5,374 nucleotides of DNA from an uncultured Lysobacterales bacterium (GTDB lineage Bacteria > Pseudomonadota > Gammaproteobacteria > Xanthomonadales > SZUA-36), in assembly GCA_937995275.1 (NCBI GenBank), contig CALKKN010000215.1:1-5374 (forward strand). Direction: 5' to 3'. Of this stretch, positions 1 to 5,374 are shown one piece after another. The number at the start of each line of letters is the position of its first letter. The first letter of the stretch is position 1. A program made the translations under genes and the position numbers. The notes under the pieces were generated by a model. It worked only from the letters and a program-made list of their open reading frames with translations, was not told where the DNA came from and ran no database searches.

Positions 1-1
1 T

Positions 2-1036
2 CGGGGGCACGACGTATTCGTGCAGTCGACCGCCGGGCAGGGAATCGGCGTGGAGGACGCCGAGTACGAGGCGGCGGGCGCCGTCATCCTGCCCGACGCG
101 GAGACGGTCTTCGAAACGGCGGAGATGATCGTCAAGGTCAAGGAGCCGCAGGCGGTCGAGCGTGCGATGCTGCGGGAACACCAAACGCTGTTTACGTACC
201 TGCACCTGGCGCCCGACGCGCCGCAGACCGAAGAGTTGATCGAGAGCGGCGCGACCTGCATCGCCTACGAGACCGTAACCGACGAGCGTGGGCATCTGCC
301 GTTGCTGGCGCCGATGTCAGAAGTGGCCGGCCGCCTCTCGATCCAGGCCGGCGCCTGGTGTCTCGAGAAGGCGCGGGGCGGCTCCGGCATACTGCTTGGC
401 GGCGTGCCCGGCGTGGAACCCGCCAAGGTCGTGATCATCGGCGGCGGCGTGGTCGGCCTGAACGCCTGCCAGATGGCGGTCGGCCTCGGTGCCCGCGTGG
501 TCGTCCTGGATCGCGACCTGGACGTGCTGCGCTTTCTCGACATCACGTTTGAAAGCCGCATCGAGACGGTGTACTCGAACGTGGAGTCGATCGAACGCCA
601 CATCCGCGATGCCGACCTCGTGGTCGGCGCCGTGCTGATCCCCGGCGCGGCGGCGCCCAAGCTGGTGACCCGCGAGGACCTCAGGATCATGCGCAACGGC
701 TCAGTGCTCGTCGACGTCGCGATCGACCAGGGCGGCTGTTTCGAGACCTCGAAGCCGACTACGCATGCCGAACCGACCTATGTCGTCGACGGCATCGTGC
801 ATTACTGCGTGGCCAACATGCCCGGTGCGGTGCCGAGGTCATCGGCCTTCGCGCTGAACAACGCGACGCTGCCGTTCACGCTGGCGCTGGCCGAGAAAGG
901 CCCGAAGCGGGCCATGCTGGAAGACCATCATCTGATGAATGGACTGAACGTGCACCGGGGTCAGGTGACCCACGAGGATGTCGCCCGGGATCTCGGCTAC
1001 GAGTACGTGCCGGCGCGCGAGGCGCTGACGCTATAG
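2..1036 (+). CDS. ald: Alanine dehydrogenase, 5'-truncated by window edge
   Basis: This enzyme catalyses NAD-dependent oxidative deamination of L-alanine to pyruvate and ammonia, or the reverse, in the cytoplasm. The reading frame is open from base 2 ([16 protein letters not shown]), so the true start lies upstream; the GTG at 20 is internal. The window shows 344 residues of a family usually near 370, so about 27 N-terminal residues are missing, including the conserved substrate-binding arginine region. Visible motifs are KVKEP (lysine codon 140-142), [10 protein letters not shown] (catalytic histidine codon 203-205), the Rossmann NAD-binding motif [10 protein letters not shown] (GGGVVG at 440-457), and VDVAIDQGG (catalytic aspartate codon 725-727), followed by the typical [26 protein letters not shown] C-terminal block. 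The gene ends at TAG and is followed by REP-like palindromes. Membership of the related transhydrogenase alpha-subunit family is unlikely given length and the close Ald motifs. Confidence 0.96.
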   Translation, partial: RGHDVFVQSTAGQGIGVEDAEYEAAGAVILPDAETVFETAEMIVKVKEPQAVERAMLREHQTLFTYLHLAPDAPQTEELIESGATCIAYETVTDERGHLPLLAPMSEVAGRLSIQAGAWCLEKARGGSGILLGGVPGVEPAKVVIIGGGVVGLNACQMAVGLGARVVVLDRDLDVLRFLDITFESRIETVYSNVESIERHIRDADLVVGAVLIPGAAAPKLVTREDLRIMRNGSVLVDVAIDQGGCFETSKPTTHAEPTYVVDGIVHYCVANMPGAVPRSSAFALNNATLPFTLALAEKGPKRAMLEDHHLMNGLNVHRGQVTHEDVARDLGYEYVPAREALTL

Positions 1037-1050
1037 GGCTGCGCAAGACA

Positions 1051-1074
1051 ATCGCGGCTGAAGCCGCTCCTACA
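1051..1074 (-). repeat. REP-like palindrome, copy 1 (reverse orientation)
   Basis: This 24-base element is the exact reverse complement of the copy at 1097-1120. Its core GCGGCTGAAGCCGC folds as a tight hairpin, and in the opposite orientation it carries a GTAGGAGC-type head. It starts 14 bases after the ald stop codon, so the structure could protect or end the ald transcript. No T-run follows, so it is not a classical intrinsic terminator. Confidence 0.85.
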
Positions 1075-1096
1075 ATTCCAGCGCCGCTGACTTACC

Positions 1097-1120
1097 TGTA
1101 GGAGCGGCTTCAGCCGCGAT
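1097..1120 (+). repeat. REP-like palindrome, copy 2
   Basis: This is a perfect 24-base inverted match to 1051-1074, with 22 bases between them. Head-to-head REP pairs like this are the usual arrangement of REP doublets mobilised by RAYT (REP-associated tyrosine) transposases. No RAYT gene is present in the window. The two copies together could form a long 24-bp stem. Confidence 0.85.
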
Positions 1121-1147
1121 GTCATACCCGTACCGGGCTGGTTGGTG

Positions 1148-1167
1148 GGAGCGGCTTCAGCCGCGAT
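1148..1167 (+). repeat. REP-like palindrome, copy 3 (variant head)
   Basis: Twenty bases identical to the 3' part of copy 2, from GGAGCGG to GCGAT, but preceded by GGTG instead of TGTA. This gives the GTGGGAGC-type head also known in REP families. It has the same orientation as copy 2, whose end lies 27 bases upstream. Confidence 0.8.
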
Positions 1168-1293
1168 GGAGCCGAAGGCGACCCACGGCCGGCCGGTTTT
1201 GCCTTCAAGGCTTCTTGCCTTGCGGCAAGCCGCCATTCGGCAGCACCTGGCCTGCCCCCGGTTGGGTGAGTCGAGGGCAGGCGAGAGCGAGGT

Positions 1294-1434
1294 TGCGGTT
1301 TTGGCGCAGCCAAAGAAGCGGCCGAGCGAAGCCGTCGCCCGTGAAGCGCAGGCAGGGAGGGAAGTGCGGTTTCGCCGCAGGCGAAAGAAGGGAAGAGCAG
1401 GCGATGAAGACGGTGCGGTTTCACCGGCGGTGAA
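1294..1434 (+). repeat. Tandem set of three diverged TGCGGTT-hairpin-AAGAAG units
   Basis: Three units share TGCGGTT, then a short hairpin with a 3-base loop, then GAAG. Hairpins are TTTGGC-GCA-GCCAAA (1300-1314), TTTCGCC-GCA-GGCGAAA (1370-1386) and TTCACC-GGC-GGTGAA (1420-1434). The stem sequences differ but stay paired. Units 1 and 3 also match further downstream, both ending in a GCCGTCGC(C/T)CGTGA-like stretch (1331-1353 and 1450-1463 areas). Unit starts are about 71 and 49 bases apart. Function is not known to me. Confidence 0.6.
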
Positions 1435-1522
1435 GAAGCGCCGGCGGAATGCCGTCGCTCGTGAGACTCCTTTATTCCTGCCGACCCCGCGCGTCAACGA
1501 TGCTTGAACATTCCCGGTTCGA

Positions 1523-1551
1523 TTGGTTAAGCTGCGGCAACTGTCTATTAT
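1523..1551 (+). promoter_or_regulatory. Sigma70-type promoter for the XRE-cupin regulator
   Basis: A -35 candidate TTGGTT (1523-1528) is followed by a 17-base spacer and a -10 candidate TATTAT (1546-1551). This is an AT-rich island in otherwise GC-rich sequence. It would start transcription near 1558, about 18 bases before the ATG. The match is good at -10 and moderate at -35. Confidence 0.55.
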
Positions 1552-1559
1552 ATTTAACA
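1542..1559. promoter_or_regulatory. Imperfect palindrome over the -10, possible autoregulatory operator
   Basis: TGTCTATTATATTTAACA has TGT...ACA ends and a partly symmetric AT core (6 of 9 base pairs match). It covers the -10 and the likely transcription start. HTH-cupin regulators of the PuuR type often bind AT-rich sites in their own promoters, so self-repression is plausible. Direct evidence is only the symmetry and position. Confidence 0.35.
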
Positions 1560-1575
1560 TCAAGGTGGGATCTTC

Positions 1576-2118
1576 ATGGAAGTGGGCAAGCAGTTGCGGG
1601 CCGTGCGGACCGCGTTTGGCCTGAGCCAGCGTGAGCTCGCCAAGCGGGCCGGCGTGACCAACGGCATGATCTCGCTGATCGAGCAGGAGCGAGTCAGCCC
1701 GTCGATCGGTTCCCTGCAGAAAATCCTGTCGGCGATCCCGATGACCATGGCCGAGTTCTTCACCCGCGACCTGCAGGGGCGGCAGGACGTGGTGTTCCGG
1801 GGGGGCGAGCTGCCCGACGTGGGTACCGGCGAGATCGAGTACCGCCTGGTGGCGGCATCGAGGCGCGACAGGAAGATGTCGATCCTGTCGGAGACCTATG
1901 CCCCGGACACGGATACCGGCGAAGACCTGCTCACGCACTCCGGCGAGGAGGGCGGCGTGGTCATCGAGGGTGAACTGGAGGTGACCGTGGCCGGGCAGAC
2001 CTGGGTGCTGGGCCCCGGCGATGCCTACTACTTCGACAGCAGGCTGCCGCACCGCTTCCGCAACATCGGCAAGGTGGCGGCGCGCATCGTCAGCGCCAAT
2101 ACGCCGCCGACGATCTGA
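1576..2118 (+). CDS. XRE-family HTH regulator with C-terminal cupin domain (PuuR-like)
   Basis: This is a predicted cytoplasmic DNA-binding regulator of 180 residues. Residues about 6-59 form an XRE helix-turn-helix (GLSQRELAKRAGVTNGMIS, then SLIEQERVSPSIGSLQKIL). Residues about 105-175 form a small cupin barrel: HSGEEGGVVIEGELEV gives the first cupin motif (H121, E124/E125), and GDAYYFDSRLPHRFRN gives the second (H159, N163). Length, order and the ending IVSANTPPTI closely resemble E. coli PuuR, the putrescine-catabolism repressor. The cupin presumably binds a small effector, perhaps a polyamine, amino acid or related compound. The ATG at 1576 is supported by the purine-rich AAGGTGGGA at 1562-1570 and by the promoter upstream. 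Its position after ald hints at control of amine or amino-acid nitrogen metabolism, but the 539-base gap and own promoter argue against one operon. The exact regulon is unknown. Confidence 0.93.
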   Translation: MEVGKQLRAVRTAFGLSQRELAKRAGVTNGMISLIEQERVSPSIGSLQKILSAIPMTMAEFFTRDLQGRQDVVFRGGELPDVGTGEIEYRLVAASRRDRKMSILSETYAPDTDTGEDLLTHSGEEGGVVIEGELEVTVAGQTWVLGPGDAYYFDSRLPHRFRNIGKVAARIVSANTPPTI

Positions 2119-2134
2119 GTACGCTCAGCGGCGT
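2101..2134 (+). terminator. Weak hairpin overlapping the regulator stop codon
   Basis: Outer arms ACGCCGC (2101-2107) and GCGGCGT (2128-2134) pair over 7 bp. An alternative inner hairpin CTGAG-TACG-CTCAG (2115-2128) spans the stop codon. There is no T-run after it, so intrinsic termination is doubtful. It may only slow decay or act with Rho. Confidence 0.2.
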
Positions 2135-2247
2135 CAGCAGGGTAAACTTAAAGCGGGTTTTGAACCTGATGTCCAAAATCGGTTCCAAGTTTCTGCGACA
2201 GTGGGCTGATTGCGACAGGCTTCGGGTCGGGCGCGGATTTGGCATTC

Positions 2248-2269
2248 ATCTACTTGCGGTTAAGTAGAT
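2248..2269. promoter_or_regulatory. Perfect 8-6-8 inverted repeat upstream of the kinase-Nudix gene
   Basis: ATCTACTT (2248-2255) and AAGTAGAT (2262-2269) are perfect inverted repeats around the 6-base spacer GCGGTT. The site ends 25 bases before the ATG at 2295 and covers the place where a -35 element would lie. It could be the operator of a dimeric regulator or an RNA hairpin. The former is favoured because the likely transcription start is downstream of it. Confidence 0.5.
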
Positions 2270-2279
2270 TTCGATACCT

Positions 2280-2285
2280 TACAAT
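2280..2285 (+). promoter_or_regulatory. Candidate -10 box for the kinase-Nudix gene
   Basis: TACAAT is one base from the TATAAT consensus. Initiation would fall about 2291-2295, on or just before the ATG, implying a leaderless or very short-leader mRNA. No good -35 stands at 16-18 bases; TTGCGG at 2254-2259 is 20 bases away. The promoter may therefore be weak or need an activator bound near the palindrome. Confidence 0.35.
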
Positions 2286-2294
2286 GACGGGCTA

Positions 2295-4904
2295 ATGAAG
2301 ACCATCATCATTGCAGACGGCCTGACGCCTGAAGTTTTTAGTCCCGCCGTGATGCATCAGTCCCAGCCGGTCAATCTCGGGCGCCAGGAAATCGGTCGAT
2401 TGGTTGGCATCGGCCGTACTGCTGGCCAGGGCCCACTGCCCCGGTTCATTGCCGCAGCAAGTTCGCTCGAAGAACAAGATCCCGATTCGGTCAGGCTCAT
2501 TTTCATCTGCGACAGTCCCGATGGAGATGGGGCTGACCCCGCTACAGCCGATAGGCTGCTGGCCGAACCTTTCGTGTCCATGGCACAAGGTCGGCAAGTC
2601 ATACCGGCAGCGCCTGGTGTGGTTCCGTGGCGTGAAATTCTCGAGTGCGCATTCGGCAGCCCCGAAGTTGCTCTGACGGAAGAAATGCACAAATCGGTTA
2701 GAGCCATTGTCGTGGGGGGGCATACCGAACTTCGCCCCGCGTCGATCGCAATCGCCTTGAAAAATCTGTTCGGCTTTAGCCAGGTTGCGGTCAGTTCGCA
2801 CCTCATCGGCAGCGCGACCAGAGAAGCACATGTCGCAGCGTTGCAGCACAGCCTGCCAGCAGCGGGCATAGACGTGATTCTCAACATTGCCGAGGCTGCA
2901 GAATTTGTCGGGCTGGATGCTTCCACTCTTGATGACCTGAACCTGAAAGCCTGCATGGTCAATCCTCCTGAATTCAGGGCCCGGCTTGACGTAGCACCCC
3001 GGAGGGTGATTGAACGCCTTTGCGTGCATTGGACTTCCGCCAGTATCCGCTCGCTGCAGGGCGGCTTCAGCGGCAGCCTCCTGTTCATCGCCGAAGGCAA
3101 ACTGGGTGACGCCCGGACCGAGCCGATGGTGATCAAAATTGATCAGGTTGAACAGATGCGGCGGGAGTTGGCCGGCTATTACCGGGTCAAGGACCTGATG
3201 GGCAAGCATGTCCCCGCTTTTGGTTTTCCGGTGTCCGATGACGCCCTCGTTGGTATCGGGATGGAACTGGCCACGATGGAGGGTAAACCCGAGACGCTGC
3301 AGGACATCTTTGAGAATGCCGACAGCGATGAGTTGACCAATATCTTCGTGGCACGACTGCAACACGCCCTTCAGGTATTAGCGGAAAGGCTGTACGAAAA
3401 CACCGCGCGTGATGAATGGATAGAGCCCTACAGGACATTCGCTCTGAATAGCGAGGATCAGATTCGCTGGCTGGGTGAAAATGCGACGAACATATTGAGT
3501 TACGCCAAGGAAGCGGGTCTGGAAGGGTTCTACACGGACCCGGAAGTCATGCAGCAAATGCTGCGCGTGATTACAAGCAGCGAAAACGGCGTGCGGTCCA
3601 AGGTCTGTCTTTCTCACGGGGACCTGAATTACCAGAACATCATTTGCGATGCGGCCAGGAACATCTGGTTCATTGACTGGACCCATGCCGACGACTTGCC
3701 GGCGGAACTGGATTTCGCCAAGCTTGAGAACGACCTCAAATTCGTCATGAGCAAGAATTTCGAGAAGGCGGACCTGGATCGATTACAACAGTTCGAGGAC
3801 TATCTACTGTCCGTCCCTTTGCCGCCCGGCGCGGAGTCCCTCCCGGAACACCTGCAATTTGTCAAGTGGGATTTGAGGTTTCGCAAGGTCCTCAATAGCG
3901 TGATCAGGATTCGCCAGGCCTGTTTCGATCTGTTCGATCAAGACAGTTGGCTGCTCTACCGGATCGCATTGCTCAGGTACTCGCTGCATACGCTGAGTTT
4001 CGATAAGAGGCGCAAGCGCGGGGAGTGCGGCCTGGTCGAGCTTCTGTACGCACTCCATTCCACGGAATCGCTCCTGTTTCAGCTGATTGCGGACGATTTC
4101 CACTTGCGCATCCGTGCGGAACGCCCCGACTCCTACCCGCCGAGGCAGGCGATATCGATTGACGAGGCGCCGTGGTCGGTTGAGAGCGAACAGTACGCGC
4201 CGCCGTACTACGTGGCGGAGGAGGTGCTGTCGAACGAGCGTTCCGCCTCTGATCGCCCATGGGTGCATGCGGAGGACATTGAGGCGGTAACGGAGTCGTT
4301 GGACAGGGGCCTGTCGACGGTCAGTGATGACCTCGGGCGACCGCTGCATCCGCGTGGACGGACCGGGCTGGCGGGCAGGGGCCTGCTTGGCCGCTGGGGA
4401 GCCAATCCGGCAGTTGGGGCTGTGGTTACGAGATTAAGCGCCGAGGGGGATGGCTTGCTTGTGTTGGCTGGACGCAGGGAAGGGCAGTTGCGCATTTCGC
4501 TGCCCCGCGGCCTGGTGTTTCTGGACGAAACCAGGCAGGAAGCGATCGCCCGTGTATTGGCCGAGCGGGCAGGGCTAAGCGTGGATGAGGATGAATTGGA
4601 CGTCCTTTTTGACGATTTCTATTACGACCAGCGTCAAACAGACCATGCTTGGCTCGAAATGCGCGCATACCTCGTGTCGCCAGACGCTGAAGTGGTGGTT
4701 CCCGATTACCTATCCACCGACAATTTCGATGAGATCGAATGGTGGCCACTCGATGCGAACACGATCAGCGAGCTCAGCGCGAGTTCAGCCCGGTTGGTTC
4801 GTGGAGCGTTGGCGTCGCTGCAGGAACGCGGATACATTGGCCCCGAGTCTGTGGCTCGGATCCAGTCTCGTTCTGGCTCGCCCGGGAGACCACTGGGATG
4901 TTGA
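2295..4904 (+). CDS. Multidomain protein: alpha/beta domain, APH-like kinase, NUDT9-type Nudix domain
   Basis: 869 residues, no signal peptide or membrane segment seen. Residues 1-210 form an alpha/beta domain beginning MKTIIIADGL; the stretch VGGHTEL...QVAVSSHLIGSATREAHVAAL faintly resembles isochorismatase-like hydrolases but has no cysteine at the nucleophile place. Residues about 246-600 are an APH/choline-kinase-like phosphotransferase: glycine-rich LQGGFSGSLLF (254-264), ATP lysine K281 in VIKID, E291, catalytic loop HGDLNYQN (D443, N448) and metal-binding D461 in FIDW. It may correspond to the family called Ternary complex associated domain 9, recalled with low certainty. Residues about 625-850 match NUDT9/TRPM2 ADP-ribose domains: PWSVESEQYAPPYYVAEEVL, GRTGLAGRGLLGRWG (688-702), a degenerate Nudix box (739-761) and DQRQTDHAWLE (778-788). 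The ATG at 2295 is the only plausible start, since TAG at 2265 closes the frame and no strong Shine-Dalgarno is seen. The phosphatase gene overlaps its end. Substrate unknown; an ADP-ribose-responsive kinase is my inference. Confidence 0.9.
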   Translation: MKTIIIADGLTPEVFSPAVMHQSQPVNLGRQEIGRLVGIGRTAGQGPLPRFIAAASSLEEQDPDSVRLIFICDSPDGDGADPATADRLLAEPFVSMAQGRQVIPAAPGVVPWREILECAFGSPEVALTEEMHKSVRAIVVGGHTELRPASIAIALKNLFGFSQVAVSSHLIGSATREAHVAALQHSLPAAGIDVILNIAEAAEFVGLDASTLDDLNLKACMVNPPEFRARLDVAPRRVIERLCVHWTSASIRSLQGGFSGSLLFIAEGKLGDARTEPMVIKIDQVEQMRRELAGYYRVKDLMGKHVPAFGFPVSDDALVGIGMELATMEGKPETLQDIFENADSDELTNIFVARLQHALQVLAERLYENTARDEWIEPYRTFALNSEDQIRWLGENATNILSYAKEAGLEGFYTDPEVMQQMLRVITSSENGVRSKVCLSHGDLNYQNIICDAARNIWFIDWTHADDLPAELDFAKLENDLKFVMSKNFEKADLDRLQQFEDYLLSVPLPPGAESLPEHLQFVKWDLRFRKVLNSVIRIRQACFDLFDQDSWLLYRIALLRYSLHTLSFDKRRKRGECGLVELLYALHSTESLLFQLIADDFHLRIRAERPDSYPPRQAISIDEAPWSVESEQYAPPYYVAEEVLSNERSASDRPWVHAEDIEAVTESLDRGLSTVSDDLGRPLHPRGRTGLAGRGLLGRWGANPAVGAVVTRLSAEGDGLLVLAGRREGQLRISLPRGLVFLDETRQEAIARVLAERAGLSVDEDELDVLFDDFYYDQRQTDHAWLEMRAYLVSPDAEVVVPDYLSTDNFDEIEWWPLDANTISELSASSARLVRGALASLQERGYIGPESVARIQSRSGSPGRPLGC

Positions 4905-5374
4905 GCCAGCTTGAACGCAGCGCTTTCGATACCTTTCAGGATGGCTCCTGGAAGGTGGCCGCTCTAGACAGCGGGGCGGGACCGGATGAAGCAGACTGGG
5001 TTCGCCTGGGTCTTTGCTTCGTCCTCGAAACCGTCACCAGGCTTCGATATCTGAGATTCGAGGAGCTGGACGGGCAGGCAGGATTCAAGCCCGACGGCAG
5101 TCCCTCCTCTCACATTGAAGAAGAGATCGAGGAACTCCTGCGGAAACGTCTTGGCCGGCTCGCCCCGGAGGTAAACATCCTCGGCGAGGAGTCGGGGGGG
5201 GCCGTGAGCTCGTTTGGATATAGCGTGGCCATCGATCCCATCGACGGCACCTGGGCTTTCTTGAATCGTGCCGAGACTTTCTCAACCACGCTCCTAATCC
5301 TGCACGACCAGCAGCCTGTTGTCGGTTTTATTGCGAACCCGGCAACGGGTGAGTTGGCCTACTCCACGACAGCA
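4898..5374 (+). CDS. Inositol-monophosphatase-family phosphatase, 3'-truncated by window edge
   Basis: The first 159 residues of a Mg-dependent, lithium-sensitive-type phosphatase (IMPase/CysQ/histidinol-phosphatase superfamily) are visible. The frame stays open to the last base. Motifs are FKPDGSPSS (63-71), the metal-binding ILGEESG (E97, E98) and AIDPIDGTWAFL (D113, D116), the superfamily signature. The C-terminal WD-type motif lies beyond the window. The usual T-x-x-D after the KxDGS motif reads S-H-I-E here, a mild deviation. The ATG at 4898 precedes an in-frame TTG at 4901; GGGAG at 4884-4888 lies 9 bases upstream of the ATG. The start overlaps the previous gene's stop as ATGTTGA, so translational coupling in one operon is likely. 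Possible substrates are inositol phosphate, a nucleoside bisphosphate such as PAP, or the product of the upstream kinase. The sequence does not decide. Confidence 0.92.
   Translation, partial: MLSQLERSAFDTFQDGSWKVAALDSGAGPDEADWVRLGLCFVLETVTRLRYLRFEELDGQAGFKPDGSPSSHIEEEIEELLRKRLGRLAPEVNILGEESGGAVSSFGYSVAIDPIDGTWAFLNRAETFSTTLLILHDQQPVVGFIANPATGELAYSTTA

Larger units (their letters stand above)
1037..1522. other. Repeat-rich intergenic stretch without a supported gene
   Basis: No protein gene is supported between the ald stop and the regulator promoter. The region is dense in short inverted repeats. Besides those listed separately there is CTTGCC-TTGC-GGCAAG at 1214-1229 and an 8-bp pair GCCTGCCC (1250-1257) with GGGCAGGC (1275-1282). 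Open frames on both strands here encode arginine-, alanine- and lysine-rich sequence produced by the repeats. They lack good start signals and recognisable domains. It may be an accumulation site for REP-like elements, or may carry transcript-stabilising or terminating structures for ald. Confidence 0.7.

Noticed and set aside
1142..1507. Open frame on the + strand in the gap (121 codons)
   Set aside because: It begins inside the REP-like copy 3 region and runs through the hairpin repeats, giving R/K/A-rich low-complexity sequence with no ribosome site or domain.
1037..1575. CRISPR array or tRNA/rRNA gene in the gap
   Set aside because: The repeats are palindromes in both orientations with irregular spacing and no uniform spacers, and no cloverleaf or rRNA-like segment is seen.
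997..2052. Open frame on the - strand (351 codons) crossing the intergenic repeats and the regulator
   Set aside because: It spans the end of ald, the REP region and most of the regulator in antisense; its sequence there is a translation of repeats (RSGFSRD-like, SRLKPLLQ-like) well known as spurious protein calls.
2156..2178. Short inverted repeats GGTT-TTG-AACC (2156-2166) and TTTTG/CAAAA (2158-2178)
   Set aside because: The stems are only 4-5 bp, mutually exclusive, and lack a T-run or a promoter context.
2194..2218. Direct repeat TGCGACAG at 2194-2201 and 2211-2218
   Set aside because: An 8-base repeat with 17-base periodicity is possible by chance in this composition and no other element supports it.
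2284..2295. Three-codon open frame (ATG ACG GGC TAA) whose stop overlaps the ATG at 2295
   Set aside because: It overlaps the -10 box and probably precedes the transcription start; an ORF this short easily arises by chance.
2292..3365. Long open frame on the - strand (357 codons) opposite the kinase-Nudix gene
   Set aside because: It is antisense to a frame with clear kinase motifs, shows no recognisable domain, and its histidine-, cysteine- and glutamine-rich composition is typical of an antisense shadow.

Overview
The window looks like chromosome from a GC-rich proteobacterium, most likely a gammaproteobacterium. The main clue is the gap at 1037-1575, which carries copies of the short REP-like palindrome built on GGAGCGGCTTCAGCCGC. 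Such palindromes are common between genes in Xanthomonadaceae/Lysobacteraceae and Pseudomonas. The taxonomic call is an inference. All four supported genes lie on the + strand.

Layout. (1) 1-1036: most of an alanine dehydrogenase gene (ald), cut at its 5' end by the window edge. (2) 1037-1575: a gap without genes, with three REP-like palindromes, further hairpins, a tandem set of three diverged hairpins, and then the promoter and operator-like region of the next gene. (3) 1576-2118: a 180-residue regulator with an N-terminal XRE-type helix-turn-helix and a C-terminal cupin domain, close in plan and sequence to PuuR. (4) 2119-2294: a short gap with a perfect 8-6-8 palindrome just upstream of the next gene. 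(5) 2295-4904: an 869-residue multidomain protein. It has an alpha/beta domain faintly like isochorismatase-type cysteine hydrolases, an APH-like phosphotransferase with an intact catalytic set, and a NUDT9-type (ADP-ribose) Nudix domain whose Nudix box has lost key glutamates. (6) 4898-5374: the start of an inositol-monophosphatase-family phosphatase, overlapping the end of gene 5 by seven bases and running off the window.

Genes 5 and 6 are the unusual part. A small-molecule-type kinase is fused to a NUDT9-homology domain and coupled to a metal-dependent phosphatase. The Nudix domain has lost catalytic-motif residues at a position also altered in the human ADP-ribose-gated channel TRPM2. The simplest hypothesis is a kinase/phosphatase pair whose kinase is controlled by ADP-ribose or a related NAD-derived nucleotide. 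The substrate and biological role cannot be read from the sequence. Gene 5 is visibly less GC-rich than ald, so this part may be an accessory block with a different history from the ald/regulator part.
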